A DNA stretch of 64,000 bases from contig CANJKZ010000068.1 of assembly GCA_947471745.1 (NCBI GenBank), positions 2,027,001-2,091,000 on the forward strand. The letters run 5' to 3'. This document shows, piece after piece, positions 10,736 to 21,474 of the stretch. Below the pieces are notes generated by a model, which was not told the DNA's origin, made no database searches, and was given only the letters and a program-made list of their open reading frames with translations. Source of the stretch: Closterium sp. Naga37s-1 (Eukaryota > Streptophyta > Zygnematophyceae > Desmidiales > Closteriaceae). Position 1 is the first letter of the stretch, and each line of letters starts with the position of its first letter. A program made the translations under genes and the position numbers.

Positions 10736-11339
10736 CGCGCCAGTTCTTTGCTCCGTCGTCTCAGCCACCGCCTGACTCTGTGCTTCGCCAGGTTCTTAGT
10801 CTCCCTTCGTCTACTGGTCTTCCGTTACAGCCTGGCTCACCGCTGCCTGCTCCTTCTCCTTACACTGAGCAGTCAGGGGGTCTTACTGAGCGTCGTGAGC
10901 CTGCGTCGCGTCCTGTTTCGCCTGTCCGGTCTGGTCGTTCCGGTCGTAGTGTCCCTCGTTCGCGTCAGCCGGCTGTCACCGGCACTCGCCTTGTCGTCCG
11001 TCGTCCTTCCTCTCCTCCGCAGCATGTTCCCCTGCCTTCCCCTCCTGCGTCTTCTCTGCCTACCGTCCCTGAGCCTGAGTCTGACCATACCCGTGCTGCT
11101 CACTCTACTGTCACACGTCTGCTAGCCACTATTGTCACTGACCCGTCGTTTGAGTCTGCTGCTGCGTCTGCCTTGGTCGCTGAGCTGGTTGACTTTGCTG
11201 CTGCGTGTCGTCTAGACTACGCCGCTATTCTTGTTGCTGAGTCTGAGTCTGTCTGTCCTCCGTCCGTCGGGGGTGAGTGTGCTCTTGGCACGGACGTCCT
11301 TGAGGACATGCAGGAGGACCTTGAGTGTCTTGCAGCCGC

Positions 11340-12972
11340 TGCGCCTCATCTCGTGTCCATGCTGCTTGCCCCTGAGGGAGACCCGGATGCTCCAGACATC
11401 CCGACCCCGCGCTCTTACGCTAAGGCGATCGCGGGTGAGTACTCCTCTCAGTGGCAGACAGCCATGGATGTAGAGATGGCATCTTGGAAGTCCACAGGCA
11501 CCTATGTCGACGAGGTTCCCCCTCCCGGGGCGAACATCGTCAGTGGCATGTAAATTTTCAGGGTGAAGCGGCCGCCAGGTTCCCCGCCTGTCTTCAAGGC
11601 TCGTTACGTTGCTCGAGGCTTCAGTCAGCGAGAGGGAGTTGACTTCTTCCAGACCTTCTCCCCCACCCCGAAGATGACCACTCTTCGGGTGCTGCTGCAC
11701 GTTGCTGCTCAGCGTGACTACGAGCTTCACTCTCTTGACTTCAGCACAGCTTTCTTGCAGGGCAGCCTGCACGAGGAGATCTGGTTGCGCCGCCCGCCTG
11801 GCTTCACTGGGTCGTTCCCTCCTGGTACCCAGTGGAGTCTCCGGCGGCCGGTCTACGGTCTCCGCCAGGCGCCGCGTGAGTGGCACGACACACTGAGGAT
11901 GACACTAGCGGCTCTTGGGTTTGCTCCGTCGACTGCTGACCCGTCGCTGTTTCTGCGCATCGACACTTCGCTGCCGCCGTTCTACATCCTCGTGTACGTC
12001 GACGACTTGGTCTTTGCCACTGCTGACACTGAGGCTCTCGCCCTGGTGAAGTCAGAGCTGCAGAAAAGACACACGTGCACAGACCTGGGTGAGCTGCGCA
12101 GTTACCTTGGCTTGCAGATCACCCAAGACAGAGCACGCCGCACCATCACCCTGACTCAGTCACACATGGTGCAGCAGGTCCTTCAGCGCTTCGGCTTCAC
12201 TTGGTCCTCGACACAGGCCACTCCTCTGGCTACAGGTCACTCGCTCTCAGCTCCACCTTCGGACGAGTCCGTAGAGCCGAGTGGTCCTTACCCAGAGCTA
12301 GTTGGATGCCTCATGTACCTGATGACCTGCACTCGTCCTGACCTCGCGTACCCTCTTGGCCTTCTGGCTCGCTACGTGGCTCCTGGTCGGCAACGAAAGG
12401 TGCACATGGATGCTGCGAAGAGGGCACTGCGTTACTTGTGCAGTACATCAGGCATGGAGCTCGTGCTTGGAGGGTGGAGTGAGGTTGTCCTCACTGGTCA
12501 CTCGGACGCTTCTTGGGTTGACGACCAGGCTACTGAGCGGTCGTCACAGGGTTACACCTTCAGCCTTGGCTCTGGTTCAGTTTCTTGGCGTTCTACACGC
12601 TCGTCTTCTGTTCTCGGCTCCAGTTGTGAGGCTGAGATCTACGCCACAGCCATGGCTGCACAGGAGTTACGCTGGCTCACCTACCTGCTGACCGACCTGG
12701 GAGAGCGGCCTCGTTCTCCTCCAGTCCTGTACGTTGACAACAAGGCCGCCATTGCCTTGTGTCAGGAGCACAGACACGATCACAGAACGAAGCACATCGC
12801 TTTGCGTTACTTCCTGGCTCGAGAGTTGCAGCAGCGTGGTCAGCTTCGTCTTGCCTACGTGGCCACTCGGGCCAACACTGCTGATATATTCACCAAGGCA
12901 CTTCCGCCTGGTGATCATCAGCGCTTTTGTACCTTACTGGGCCTTGTGCCCACGTTTCCTCAGTTGCTGTAG
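11340..12972 (+). other. Copia-B reverse transcriptase and RNase H parts
   Basis: The copia reverse transcriptase is recognised by KARYVARGFSQ, LDFSTAFLQG, YGLRQAPREWH and the YVDD catalytic motif at 11995-12006. RNase H follows with SDASW near 12510, SSCEAE near 12625, DNKAA near 12738 and the C-terminal HRTKHI and ANTADIFTKAL words. The part ends near 12970, followed by a 228-base 3' untranslated stretch to the LTR. Confidence 0.93.
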
Positions 12973-13059
12973 ACTCTGCTTGTACTGTGATCTATATATA
13001 TATACTTGCTTGCTTGCTCTGCTAGGTAGAGATCACTGTACTGCTGTTGTTGCATATAT

Positions 13060-13200
13060 ATCTCTGCATGCGAACTGGCCTTGTGGCCCTTTGCTTGTGC
13101 TCAGAGTGTGTGGTGACGTTGTGATCCATCCTGAGCTTGCTTTGCCTCTCTTGACTGGTCTTGTGACCCCTTGGTCTCCCCCACTTTGCCTATGGGGGTG
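13060..13200 (+). promoter_or_regulatory. Copia-B structured 3' untranslated part and polypurine tract
   Basis: Two small perfect hairpins with the same loop lie here: GGCC-TTGT-GGCC at 13077-13088 and GGTC-TTGT-GACC at 13157-13168. A C-run (CCCCCA, 13178-13183) can pair with the polypurine tract TGGGGG (13193-13198) just before the 3' LTR. The same layout is kept in Copia-C and Copia-E, and partly in Copia-A. Confidence 0.7.
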
Positions 13201-13331
13201 TGTCAGATTACGTATGCTATATAGGTTTAGGCTATAGTGGGGTAGCCAATATGGGGTACAACCCCTTCTAGGGTTTGATATTTGTACCCAACTCTTCCAT
13301 AGTTCATTCATTCCTGCCTATACTTCTGACA
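13201..13331 (+). repeat. Copia-B 3' LTR
   Basis: 131 bp, starts TGTCAGA and ends CTGACA. It matches the 5' LTR at all but two positions by eye, so the insertion is much younger than the Copia-A it sits in. Confidence 0.95.
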
Positions 13332-15240
13332 AGCTTGCCCTTGGTTGTGACGTCCTTGAGGACAAGCAGTTCGAGTTGGAGTACCTAGCGGCTGCTGTAC
13401 CTCATCTCGCTGCCATTCTTCTTGCCCCTAAGGGAGACCCGGATGCACAAGACATCCCGACCCCGCGCTCTTATGCAGAGGCGATCATGGGTCCTTGCTC
13501 CTCTCAGTGGACGGTAGCTAACGAAGCAGATATGACATCACGGAAGGCGATTGGCACCTTGGTCGACGGAACTCCCCCTCCTGGGGCGAACATTGTCGAT
13601 GGCATGTGGATTTTCAGGGTGAAGCGGCGGTCGGGTTCCCCGCCTGTCTTCAAGACGTGTTACGTTGCACGAGGTTTCAGTTAGCAAGAGGGGGTGGACT
13701 TTTTCCATACCTTCTCCCCCAACCCAAAGATGACGACCCTTCGGGTGTTACTTCTCGTTGCAGAACAGTGTGACCATGAGTTCTACTCGCTCGACTTCTC
13801 GACAACTTTCTTGCAGGGCATCCTTCACGAGGAGATCTGGTTGCGCCGCCCACCTGGCTTCACTGGGTCGTTTCCTGAGCCAGTGAAGTCTCGGGCGGCC
13901 AGGCGCCTCGCGATTGACACGATACACTGAGGACGACACATGCGGCTCTTGGTTTTGCTCCTTCGACTGCTGACCCGTCTCTGTTTCTGCGGTTGACCCT
14001 ACTTTGCCGCTGTTCTACTTCCTCGTGTACGTCGACGACCTGGTCTTTGCGACTTCTGATAATGAGGCACTGGCCCTTGTGAAGGTCAAGCTGTAGAAGA
14101 GACACACCTGTACTGATCTGGGTGAACTGCGAACCTATCTTGGATTGTACATCATCCGGGATAGAGTAGTACGCACCATCACTCTGACTCAGTCACACAT
14201 GGAGCAGCAGGTACTTCAGCGCTTCGGCTTTCAGTTCTCCTCAACACAGCCCACTCATCTGTCTATAGGCCATACACTCTAAGCTTCACCTTCGGATGAG
14301 TCCGTAGAGCCTAGTGGTCCGTATCTAGAGCTTGGGGGTTGCCTCATGTACCTGATGACGTGCACTCGGCCTGACCTCGTGTAATTTCTCAGCATCCTGA
14401 CTCGATACGTTGCGCCCGCGAGACATCGACCTGAGCACTGGTCGACTCCTAAAAGGGTGCTGTGCTACTTGGCCGGTACATCAGTTATGCTCATAGGGCA
14501 CTCTTTTGTTTTGTGGGCTGACGACCAGGTGACTTCTTGGTCATCACAGGGCTACACTTTCAGCCTTGGTGCTGGTGCTGGTGCTGTCTTATGGAGGTCT
14601 ACTCGCTCACCTTCTGTACCCAGTTCTAGCTATGAGGCCGAGATGTACGCTGGGGCTACAGATGTGGAGGACTTACGCTGGCTGACTTACTTGCTCACGA
14701 CAAGGGTGAGCGGTCTTGCTCTGCACCGGTTCTGTACCCTGACAACAAGGCCATGACCGTCTTGTATCAGGGTAAGGGACTCGAGCACAAAACGAAGCAC
14801 ATTACGCTTCGTTACTTTCTCCTGCGAGAGTTGCAGCATCGAGGTCAGGTTCGCCTTGCTTACGTGGCCGCAGAGGCCAGCACCGCTAATATTTTCACCC
14901 AAGGCCCTTGGGCCTAGTGACCATCAGCGTTTTTACACAGGTTTTGGACTTCTGACAGCTTTGCCCCACTTGCTTGTCTCTTAATCTCGGCTTGTATCTA
15001 TTGCACTTTTATATATATCTATATTTGAATGTCTACACTTGCTTGGTTGTGATCATTGTACTGCTCTTGCTATTATAACAATTCATGTGGGCTGGTTTTG
15101 TGGCCGCTTGCTTGTGCTCGGATTGTGTGGTGATCGTGAGATCCACCTTGAGCTTTGTTTTGTTTCTTCTCTTGACTGGTCTTGAGACCATTTGTTGTAC
15201 TTGCTCTCTCTTGCCATCCGCCACTTTGCCTCTGAGGGTG

Positions 15241-15371
15241 TGTCAAACTATACATGTGTATTTATGCTCGGTTGTAGTGACGCATGCTGTAGGGAGTACA
15301 ACTTGTTAGGGTTAGCGATTTGTACCCAACCTTTGCTAGTCCAACTTATTTCACAGTTTCTCATTCCGACA
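15241..15371 (+). repeat. Copia-A 3' LTR
   Basis: 131 bp from TGTCAAA to CCGACA. It is preceded by a polypurine-like TGAGGGTG and by the hairpin GGTC-TTGA-GACC at 15178-15189, a variant of the TTGT hairpin in sister copies. Confidence 0.88.
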
Positions 15372-15810
15372 TATATAACACAAACATATAGTTTGACACA
15401 CCCCCTAGGCTAGACAAATTTAGGTTGGCAATAGTCTACTTACTAATGCCATTTTTGTTCCACAATCAATCAGTTCCAACTATATGTGCAGCTCTCATTT
15501 TGTATATCTAGAGTGAATTCCAAATACTTGGTAACTGTTTCTGAATACTTGGTATACGGTTCACTCAATAACAAAGAAGTACAAAATAGCAAAGTATCTA
15601 TTAGCAAAGTGCGGAATACCAAAGTACTTGAGAAACTGATTCAAGAAACAATACAATTTAAGCATTTCAAAATGTGGTATGCGGTTCGCGCAGGGCCTCA
15701 GAAGTCAGGATCTTTTCCATGATTTGGCTGATTGTTAGGGTGTTTTTTTTTATTGGCCCTGAACTTTCACCCTTTTTTTTTTCAAACTTTATGATTTTAG
15801 CATTCCATCT
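15372..15810. other. AT-rich flank without a gene; small inverted LTR remnant
   Basis: At 15391-15407 the minus strand reads a polypurine tract (TAGGGGGTG) followed directly by TGTCAAAC, the junction seen before every 3' LTR of the short-LTR copia group. This is probably a scrap of another member in opposite orientation, abutting the Copia-A 3' LTR. The rest is AT-rich with T-runs near 15745 and 15771 and holds nothing recognisable. The base before 15811 begins the Copia-F insertion site. Confidence 0.5.
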
Positions 15811-16630
15811 TGTTATAGTCACAATAGGCTTGAATGTGCCTAAAACGAAAGATAGAGAGCACAGACGGATTTCTGCACAGCGGCTTCAAACGTTGATAGC
15901 GTTCTGCTCACAGCTGCAAATGACCTGATTCAAATTGGATCTGGAGCGTCTTCACGTCGTCTACAATTATCAATTTAGATTGCACGATTTGATAAAGAAT
16001 TGACGACACAGCGTCGGTTTGAACGAACGGTACTATGGCAGCCACTATAGTCTTAGAACACAAGATAGGAAGAGTTACGAGTTGGGAATGACTCCCAGCT
16101 CCTACAAACCCCAAGAGCCGAGGTACAGTGATGTGGAACAGTGCCACACTGTCCCCAACCACGAAGGGTCTCGAAACTACCCTTCACTAGGGCCTACACC
16201 AAGTGAAATGTTACATTACACAAAGTAATGTAAATATCTTCAATATCTTGAGGTGTACCCTTTTTGGCGAGCTTCGAAATCACTTGAGGCTTGACACCAA
16301 GGCTCGGGCTCTTCATCACAAACTCATCCTTGAGTTCTTGATGGGTCTGCTGCACACACCTGCGACACGCCGAACGTTCGACACAGGACAAAATAGAAAC
16401 CGCGCACGACAAAATAGAAACCGCGCGCGAGACACAAACGACCGCGTAACACGCGTCTAGCGATAACTCGCTATTGACTCGACACACACACTCGACATCA
16501 TGACTCAACATTCACACACAATTATAAGCATGAAATATATATTATCCCATGCCCTCATACCATTCCATACACACACACATTCACGCACACGGACAACAAG
16601 CCGAGTGCAAACCGTAGGGTTGCACCAACA
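15811..16630 (-). repeat. Copia-F 3' LTR (left end)
   Basis: Terminal TG/CA ends. A pair of direct words built on ACAAAATAGAAACCGCGC sits near 16388-16425 in both LTRs. It differs from the right LTR by about ten scattered bases and small indels. Confidence 0.94.
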
Positions 16631-16671
16631 AACTCCCCCTCGGATTGTTGGCCTTAGGATATGTTGCTCTC

Positions 16672-19600
16672 TCAGTTCAGAGCCATCCCAGCCAGCTTGC
16701 AACACTTCCAATGCTGCTGCTCCACCAGCCTCTTGGTCATCATGTCAGCCGGCTGCCCCGTGGTCTTCACGTAGCGCAACTCAACTTCACCCGCGGTTAC
16801 CATGCTCCTCGTCCAATGCCACTTCACCCTCATGTGCTTCGTGAGTCCATGCAACACAGGGTTCTTAGCAAGAGCAATGGCACCCTGGCTGTCACAATAC
16901 AGTGGGGTAGGTCCTTGCTGCTCCTCCCCCAATTCAGCCAACAAACGCCGCTGCCACACAATCTCCCGTACGGCACGGAAGAGTGCCATGTACTCGGACT
17001 CCACCGAGCTCAAAGCTTGGTCAACCTGCTTCTTGCTCTCCCAAGCAGTTGGGCCTCCACCAACACAGCATATGAAGCCTCCCACACTTGTCATGTCCTC
17101 TGGTTCTGATGCATATGAAGCATCCGAGTAGGCGGTGAGGAACAAACGCCCGGGTTCAACACCATCCGCGCCCTTTTGGCGCCTTTGTGCCGCCGCCGAG
17201 TATTGCAGCCCAACGGTCGGTGTTTGGCCAAGATACTTGGCCACCCTCATTCCAGCTGCTACCTGCTCCTCATTAGGGCATTGCACAACCCTAGCCAGCT
17301 GCCCGGTAGCAAACGCGACGTCCGGTCGGGTGTTTACCGCCGCATACATGAGGCTGCCCACCAACGAGTGAAATCGGCGCCTCTCCTCTTCACCAACGCT
17401 CTCCTCCTCTGGTCCCTTCACACACTTGAACCCAGAGGGAAAAGGTGTAGCCACATGGCCTTCACTCTGCCCAAAGTTGGCAGCCAATGCCTCCAGGTAC
17501 TTTCGTTGATGCACCCGCATGCACCGCTTCTCCACATCTCGTTCGATGTGGAGCCCAAGGTAGAAGCTCACGTCACCAAGGGCCTTGCACTTGAACTTGT
17601 CTTGAAGCTTCAGCATCACCTCCTTCACAAGGTCAGAAGAGGGTGAGAAAATGAGGATGTCATCCACATAAACCACCATGAAACTCCTCTGCTCCCCCTC
17701 GCCAAGCATGAACAAGGAGTGATCGGCCGTTGAGGGAGTGAAGCCGATCCCCTCCAACACTTCGCGCAGCTTCATGTACCATTGCCTAGGGGCCTGCTTC
17801 AGCCCATAGAGGGCCTTCTTCAGCTTCCACACTCTGCCACTACCATCATCAAACCCCTCTGGCTGCGCCATAAAAATCTCCTCCTCAAGGATGCCGTTAA
17901 GGAATGCCGTTACGATGTCCATTTGCTTTACTACCCATCCTTTGATGGCGGCTCCCGCGAATAGGGTTCGCAACGTCGTCGGCTTCACCACAGGGGCAAA
18001 CAGCTCCTTGAAGTCCACCTTCTCCTTCTGCTGGTACCCCTTGGCTACAAGCCTAGACTTGTAGCGCTCGATCTTGCCGTCGGCATCCGACTTGATTTTG
18101 AAGAGCCACTTGGACGTTATCGCCGTACGCCCCTCCGGTAGCTCCACCAATTCAAACGTGTCATTCTCCTCAATGCTCTTCAGCTCACTCTCCATGGCCT
18201 TCTTCCAATCCTCAGCATCACTACTCTCCAAAGCCTCCTTGAGAGTTGCTGGTTCTCCCGGCATCTCCACCGGAGAGAAGAACGCGAAGGCACACTCCTC
18301 GTAGTCACTCTCCTCGTCGTCTCCGACCATCATTGCCGCTCCGGCCAGGGCTGTCTTGCCCTGCTTTCCTGGCGCATCATAGGTCAGCCTATTAGGGGGT
18401 TGAACTCTCCTCTTCCCCCTTCCTTCCTCCTCAGCTGCAGGGACTTGAAGGCCTTGGCGTTGCTGCGGTGTGGCTCGAATCCGTGGAGCACTCGTAGTAC
18501 GGGAAGGGAGTGACGGTGCACGCTCGCTCACTTGCTGCACCTCCTCCTCTTCTTCCTCTGCATCATTGGCCTCCTCTCCCCCATTCACAAGGGAGGATTG
18601 CCTTGTGGTTGTGCTGCCGCTGCTCAGCTCCAAAGGCAGCTCCACATGCTCCAAACCGGAACTCTTCACCTCCCCAAACCGCACGCCTATCTTCGCCTCA
18701 TTCTCCGCCTTCCAATCCTTGTACATGAAGTTCTCCATGAACTTGCAGTCCCTGCTCACCAAGAACTTCTTGGTGAATGGGTCCCAAAGAAGCCATCCCT
18801 TGCTGTTTTGAGCCATGCCCAAGTGCACGGCCCACACCGCCTTGGCACCAAGCTTGTTGTGCCGAAGATGCTTAGGCACGAGCGCCATGCACATGCACCC
18901 GAACACCCGAAGCATATCCACCTTTGGCTTCCTTCCTAGCCACTCCACATAGGGCACCCATTTGTCTGCTCCCACATGAGTCAAGGCTCTGTTCTTGGCC
19001 ACACACGCGCTCCGCACCGCATCAGGCCAGAAATAGTCGGGTAGCCCGGCTTCAATGAGCAACCCGCGTGCCGCCTCCGTGATTGTGCGGTTCGCTCGCT
19101 CGGCGATGCCGTTCATTGCAGGGGAGTATGGCATGGTGAGGGAGTGCCGAATACCATTCTTCTTCAGCCACAACCCAAACTCCTTGCTCAGGAACTCTCC
19201 CCCTCGATCGGTGCGGATTGACTTGACTAGACGGTCTTGTTGCCGCTCCACCATCGGGAACCAATCCGTCTTCAACGTTTCAGCCACGTCGCTCTTCTTG
19301 GCCAGCACGTACACCCAAGTCATGCGGGTGTAGACGTCGACAATGGTGAGAAAATACTCAGCTCCAGCAGCTCCAAGCTTCAGGGGGCCCACCACGTCCA
19401 TCACCACCTCATCAAGCGGTGCCTTTGCCGTTGCCTCCGAACTAGGGAACGGAAACCGGGTGAACTTGGCTTGAATGCACGTCGGGCAGCCCAGCACCTC
19501 ATCGGGCTCCCCCTTCACACGTATGCCAGCAACCATCTCATTCTTCACTAGCTGCTGCAAGATGGGCAGGGCCACATGCCCCATGCGCCGATGCAAGGTG

Positions 19601-21441
19601 AGCCAATCACACTCCCCCGTAGCCGAAGTTGGATTGGAGAATGCCGCGCTCGCAATAGCGCCCCACATACTCTCTCCGTAGTCCTCCTCCACTGCTGCCT
19701 CTGGGTTCTCCTCACCCTTTTGCTGCTCCTTGGTTGCTGCACCACTCTCCTTAGGTTCACTGAACTTGCTGGTCCCTCCAGGTTTGCTCTTCTTGAGCTC
19801 ATTCTCCTTAGCGCGACCGTTCGCGCCATCGTCGCTACCGACCGCTCCATCCTTGGTGCTGATGCTTGCTGCCACTTGCCTCTCCTTAGGCATAGGGACC
19901 ACTGGGATCTGCCACATCTCGTTGTAGACATCCCTGTCCTCATGAAGGTCCCAAAGAATTCGATCGCCAAGCCTTGCGGTGTAGGTCTTGGCTCCCTTCG
20001 AGTTCGTGTCCATGCCGGCCTTTGCCAACCGCCGCACGGAAATCAGGTTTGCAGCAAGGCTGGGCACCCAAAGCACGTTCTTGAGGCCCACCATCTTCCC
20101 ATCAGCACCCTTGAACATGGCCTTGCCCATGCCTTTCACCTCTGCTCGCTGCCCCAAAGCCGATGTGACATGCTTCACCGGTGACGGCTCGAGTTCGGTG
20201 AGCAAGTCCGGGCGAGGTGTCATGCTATAGGTAGCGCCACTATCAATCACCCAATAGTCCAGGGGGTGTAGGGTCACCTTCCCCACAGCTGCTGGCTCCT
20301 CAAAGCCTTCATCCTTCTCTGGACCAGCCGGTACTTGCGTCGACACGAAGTAGAATAGACCCGGGTATCGATCGTCGCTCGGGTCCTTGTCGTTGTCTCC
20401 GCTCTTCATGTTTGCAGCTCCGCCACCGCGACCGCCACGGCCTCCACGGCCTCGTCCTCTCCCTCCTCCTGCTCCTCTACCCTCTTGGCCTTGAGCAGGG
20501 GTCCAACCATCAGGGAGTTTGTAGCAGTCGCGCCACATGTGTCCGCTCTTGTGGCAATAGTGACACTCGCCGTCGAATCGGCCGCGACCGCGTCCGTAGC
20601 TCTTGTCGTCGCTGCCGTAACCGCCACTCCTGCGGCCTCCGCCGAAGTTGCTGCCACCAAACCTTCCTCCCCCTCGTCCTCTGCCTCTTCCTCGACCATA
20701 TCCACGGCCGATGCTCGCTGCCCCAGCGCCATCCGCACTCGCCAACTCACGGCGGCGGAAATCCTCTTGAAGGATAGCTCGCTTCACGTCTTCAAGCGAG
20801 AGGCGGGGCAAGTCGCGATTAAGGTTGATGATGAGCGAGGACCATGACTCTGGGAGTAAGGCCAGCAACTTGGTCTTCTTTTGGAGCTCACTGTAGTTCA
20901 AATCAGCTCCCTTAAGCCGCGTCAACAAGTCGAAGAATTTCTGCACCCCTTCTTCAACCGCTTCGTCTTCTTCAATTCGTAGTGCCGCCATTTGCCGTTC
21001 CAACACCACCGCTACCGCCGCTGTTGCAGGAGCATGTACACCCTTGAGAGCAGCCCATGCCTTTGGTCCTTTCTCTGGTTCACGCTGGAATGGCTTGATG
21101 TGACGGATCTGACTGCTCCCCAACGCTTGCCCAAGTAAGAGATAGCCTTGTGCGCTCTTCCGCACCCACGGGCTCTTCTCCGGGTCGTTCTCGGGGCGCT
21201 TCTCCGTTCCTTCCATCACCTCCAGCAGGTCATAGTGGTCAAAGATGTTCTCCATCTTGAAGGACCATTCAGCAAAGTTGTCACCGTTGAACTTGTCAAG
21301 CCCAAACACCCTAGGCTCATCCCTAGGTGGGCCAAGACTTGGTTGCATGGGCGCCATGGCTGAATCACGGGGTTGGCCTTGAGCTTGAGCTTCTCCACTG
21401 CCACCAGCACCTCTGCCACCCCTTTCCTCAGGTCCAGACAT
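16672..21441 (-). CDS. Copia-F gag-pol polyprotein
   Basis: About 1589 residues from the ATG at 21441. An ATG further upstream would lie inside the LTR and before the primer-binding site, so it was not chosen. In order: a gag domain with a long N-terminal helical part; an RGRGRG-rich stretch and zinc knuckle CHYCHKSGHMWRDC (about 20530-20575); protease DSGAT near 20235; integrase with H-H-C-C set (HRRMGH, CPTC) and a core with MDVVGP, TDRGGEF (near 19200) and GIAERAN (near 19100); reverse transcriptase with MDIVTAFLNG, YGLKQAPRQW and YVDD near 17660; RNase H with SDASY and VESEYMAL, ending near 16672. This is the usual Ty1/copia order and length. Confidence 0.95.
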   Translation of the reverse strand: MSGPEERGGRGAGGSGEAQAQGQPRDSAMAPMQPSLGPPRDEPRVFGLDKFNGDNFAEWSFKMENIFDHYDLLEVMEGTEKRPENDPEKSPWVRKSAQGYLLLGQALGSSQIRHIKPFQREPEKGPKAWAALKGVHAPATAAVAVVLERQMAALRIEEDEAVEEGVQKFFDLLTRLKGADLNYSELQKKTKLLALLPESWSSLIINLNRDLPRLSLEDVKRAILQEDFRRRELASADGAGAASIGRGYGRGRGRGRGGGRFGGSNFGGGRRSGGYGSDDKSYGRGRGRFDGECHYCHKSGHMWRDCYKLPDGWTPAQGQEGRGAGGGRGRGRGGRGGRGGGAANMKSGDNDKDPSDDRYPGLFYFVSTQVPAGPEKDEGFEEPAAVGKVTLHPLDYWVIDSGATYSMTPRPDLLTELEPSPVKHVTSALGQRAEVKGMGKAMFKGADGKMVGLKNVLWVPSLAANLISVRRLAKAGMDTNSKGAKTYTARLGDRILWDLHEDRDVYNEMWQIPVVPMPKERQVAASISTKDGAVGSDDGANGRAKENELKKSKPGGTSKFSEPKESGAATKEQQKGEENPEAAVEEDYGESMWGAIASAAFSNPTSATGECDWLTLHRRMGHVALPILQQLVKNEMVAGIRVKGEPDEVLGCPTCIQAKFTRFPFPSSEATAKAPLDEVVMDVVGPLKLGAAGAEYFLTIVDVYTRMTWVYVLAKKSDVAETLKTDWFPMVERQQDRLVKSIRTDRGGEFLSKEFGLWLKKNGIRHSLTMPYSPAMNGIAERANRTITEAARGLLIEAGLPDYFWPDAVRSACVAKNRALTHVGADKWVPYVEWLGRKPKVDMLRVFGCMCMALVPKHLRHNKLGAKAVWAVHLGMAQNSKGWLLWDPFTKKFLVSRDCKFMENFMYKDWKAENEAKIGVRFGEVKSSGLEHVELPLELSSGSTTTRQSSLVNGGEEANDAEEEEEEVQQVSERAPSLPSRTTSAPRIRATPQQRQGLQVPAAEEEGRGKRRVQPPNRLTYDAPGKQGKTALAGAAMMVGDDEESDYEECAFAFFSPVEMPGEPATLKEALESSDAEDWKKAMESELKSIEENDTFELVELPEGRTAITSKWLFKIKSDADGKIERYKSRLVAKGYQQKEKVDFKELFAPVVKPTTLRTLFAGAAIKGWVVKQMDIVTAFLNGILEEEIFMAQPEGFDDGSGRVWKLKKALYGLKQAPRQWYMKLREVLEGIGFTPSTADHSLFMLGEGEQRSFMVVYVDDILIFSPSSDLVKEVMLKLQDKFKCKALGDVSFYLGLHIERDVEKRCMRVHQRKYLEALAANFGQSEGHVATPFPSGFKCVKGPEEESVGEEERRRFHSLVGSLMYAAVNTRPDVAFATGQLARVVQCPNEEQVAAGMRVAKYLGQTPTVGLQYSAAAQRRQKGADGVEPGRLFLTAYSDASYASEPEDMTSVGGFICCVGGGPTAWESKKQVDQALSSVESEYMALFRAVREIVWQRRLLAELGEEQQGPTPLYCDSQGAIALAKNPVLHGLTKHMRVKWHWTRSMVTAGEVELRYVKTTGQPADMMTKRLVEQQHWKCCKLAGMALN

Positions 21442-21474
21442 TGTCGAAACTGCTCCAAGGGCTCTGATACCACT

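Larger units (their letters stand above)
6354..13331 (+). mobile_element. Copia-B: nearly whole Ty1/copia element inside Copia-A
   Basis: LTRs of 131 bp at 6354-6484 and 13201-13331 begin TG, end CA and differ at two positions by eye. A primer-binding site TGGTATCAGAGC is at 6485-6496 and a polypurine tract at 13192-13200. The flanks AGCCT and AGCTT look like a 5-base target duplication with one later change, and the Copia-A frame reads on across them. Parts in order: GC-rich leader, gag-like region with a Cys/His cluster (C-x13-C-x4-H-x4-C, about 7880-7955), protease (DSGAS, about 8290), integrase zinc-binding and catalytic parts, a long repeat-rich linker, reverse transcriptase and RNase H. 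It looks nearly whole, with about one or two breaks. It is young to intermediate in age. Confidence 0.95.
4691..15371 (+). mobile_element. Copia-A: old Ty1/copia element split by Copia-B
   Basis: LTRs at 4691-4816 and 15241-15371 are about 75% alike, the most diverged pair in the window. A degenerate primer-binding site for initiator tRNA-Met follows the first LTR. Parts recognisable in order are a GC-rich repeat leader (about 4850-5540), a gag-like start near 5550 with the LTFDAEGR-type opening shared with Copia-C, the linker before reverse transcriptase (about 5960-6353), then, right of Copia-B, reverse transcriptase and RNase H (about 13340-14950). Most of gag and the whole integrase part are not seen. 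It is heavily broken, with well over ten breaks, and is the oldest element of the short-LTR group here. Confidence 0.88.

Noticed and set aside
9761-11125. A 454-residue Leu/Val/Ser-rich frame overlapping Copia-B
   Set aside because: It is the shifted reading of the in-frame GGAEP and Gly/Ala/Thr arrays of the real polyprotein.
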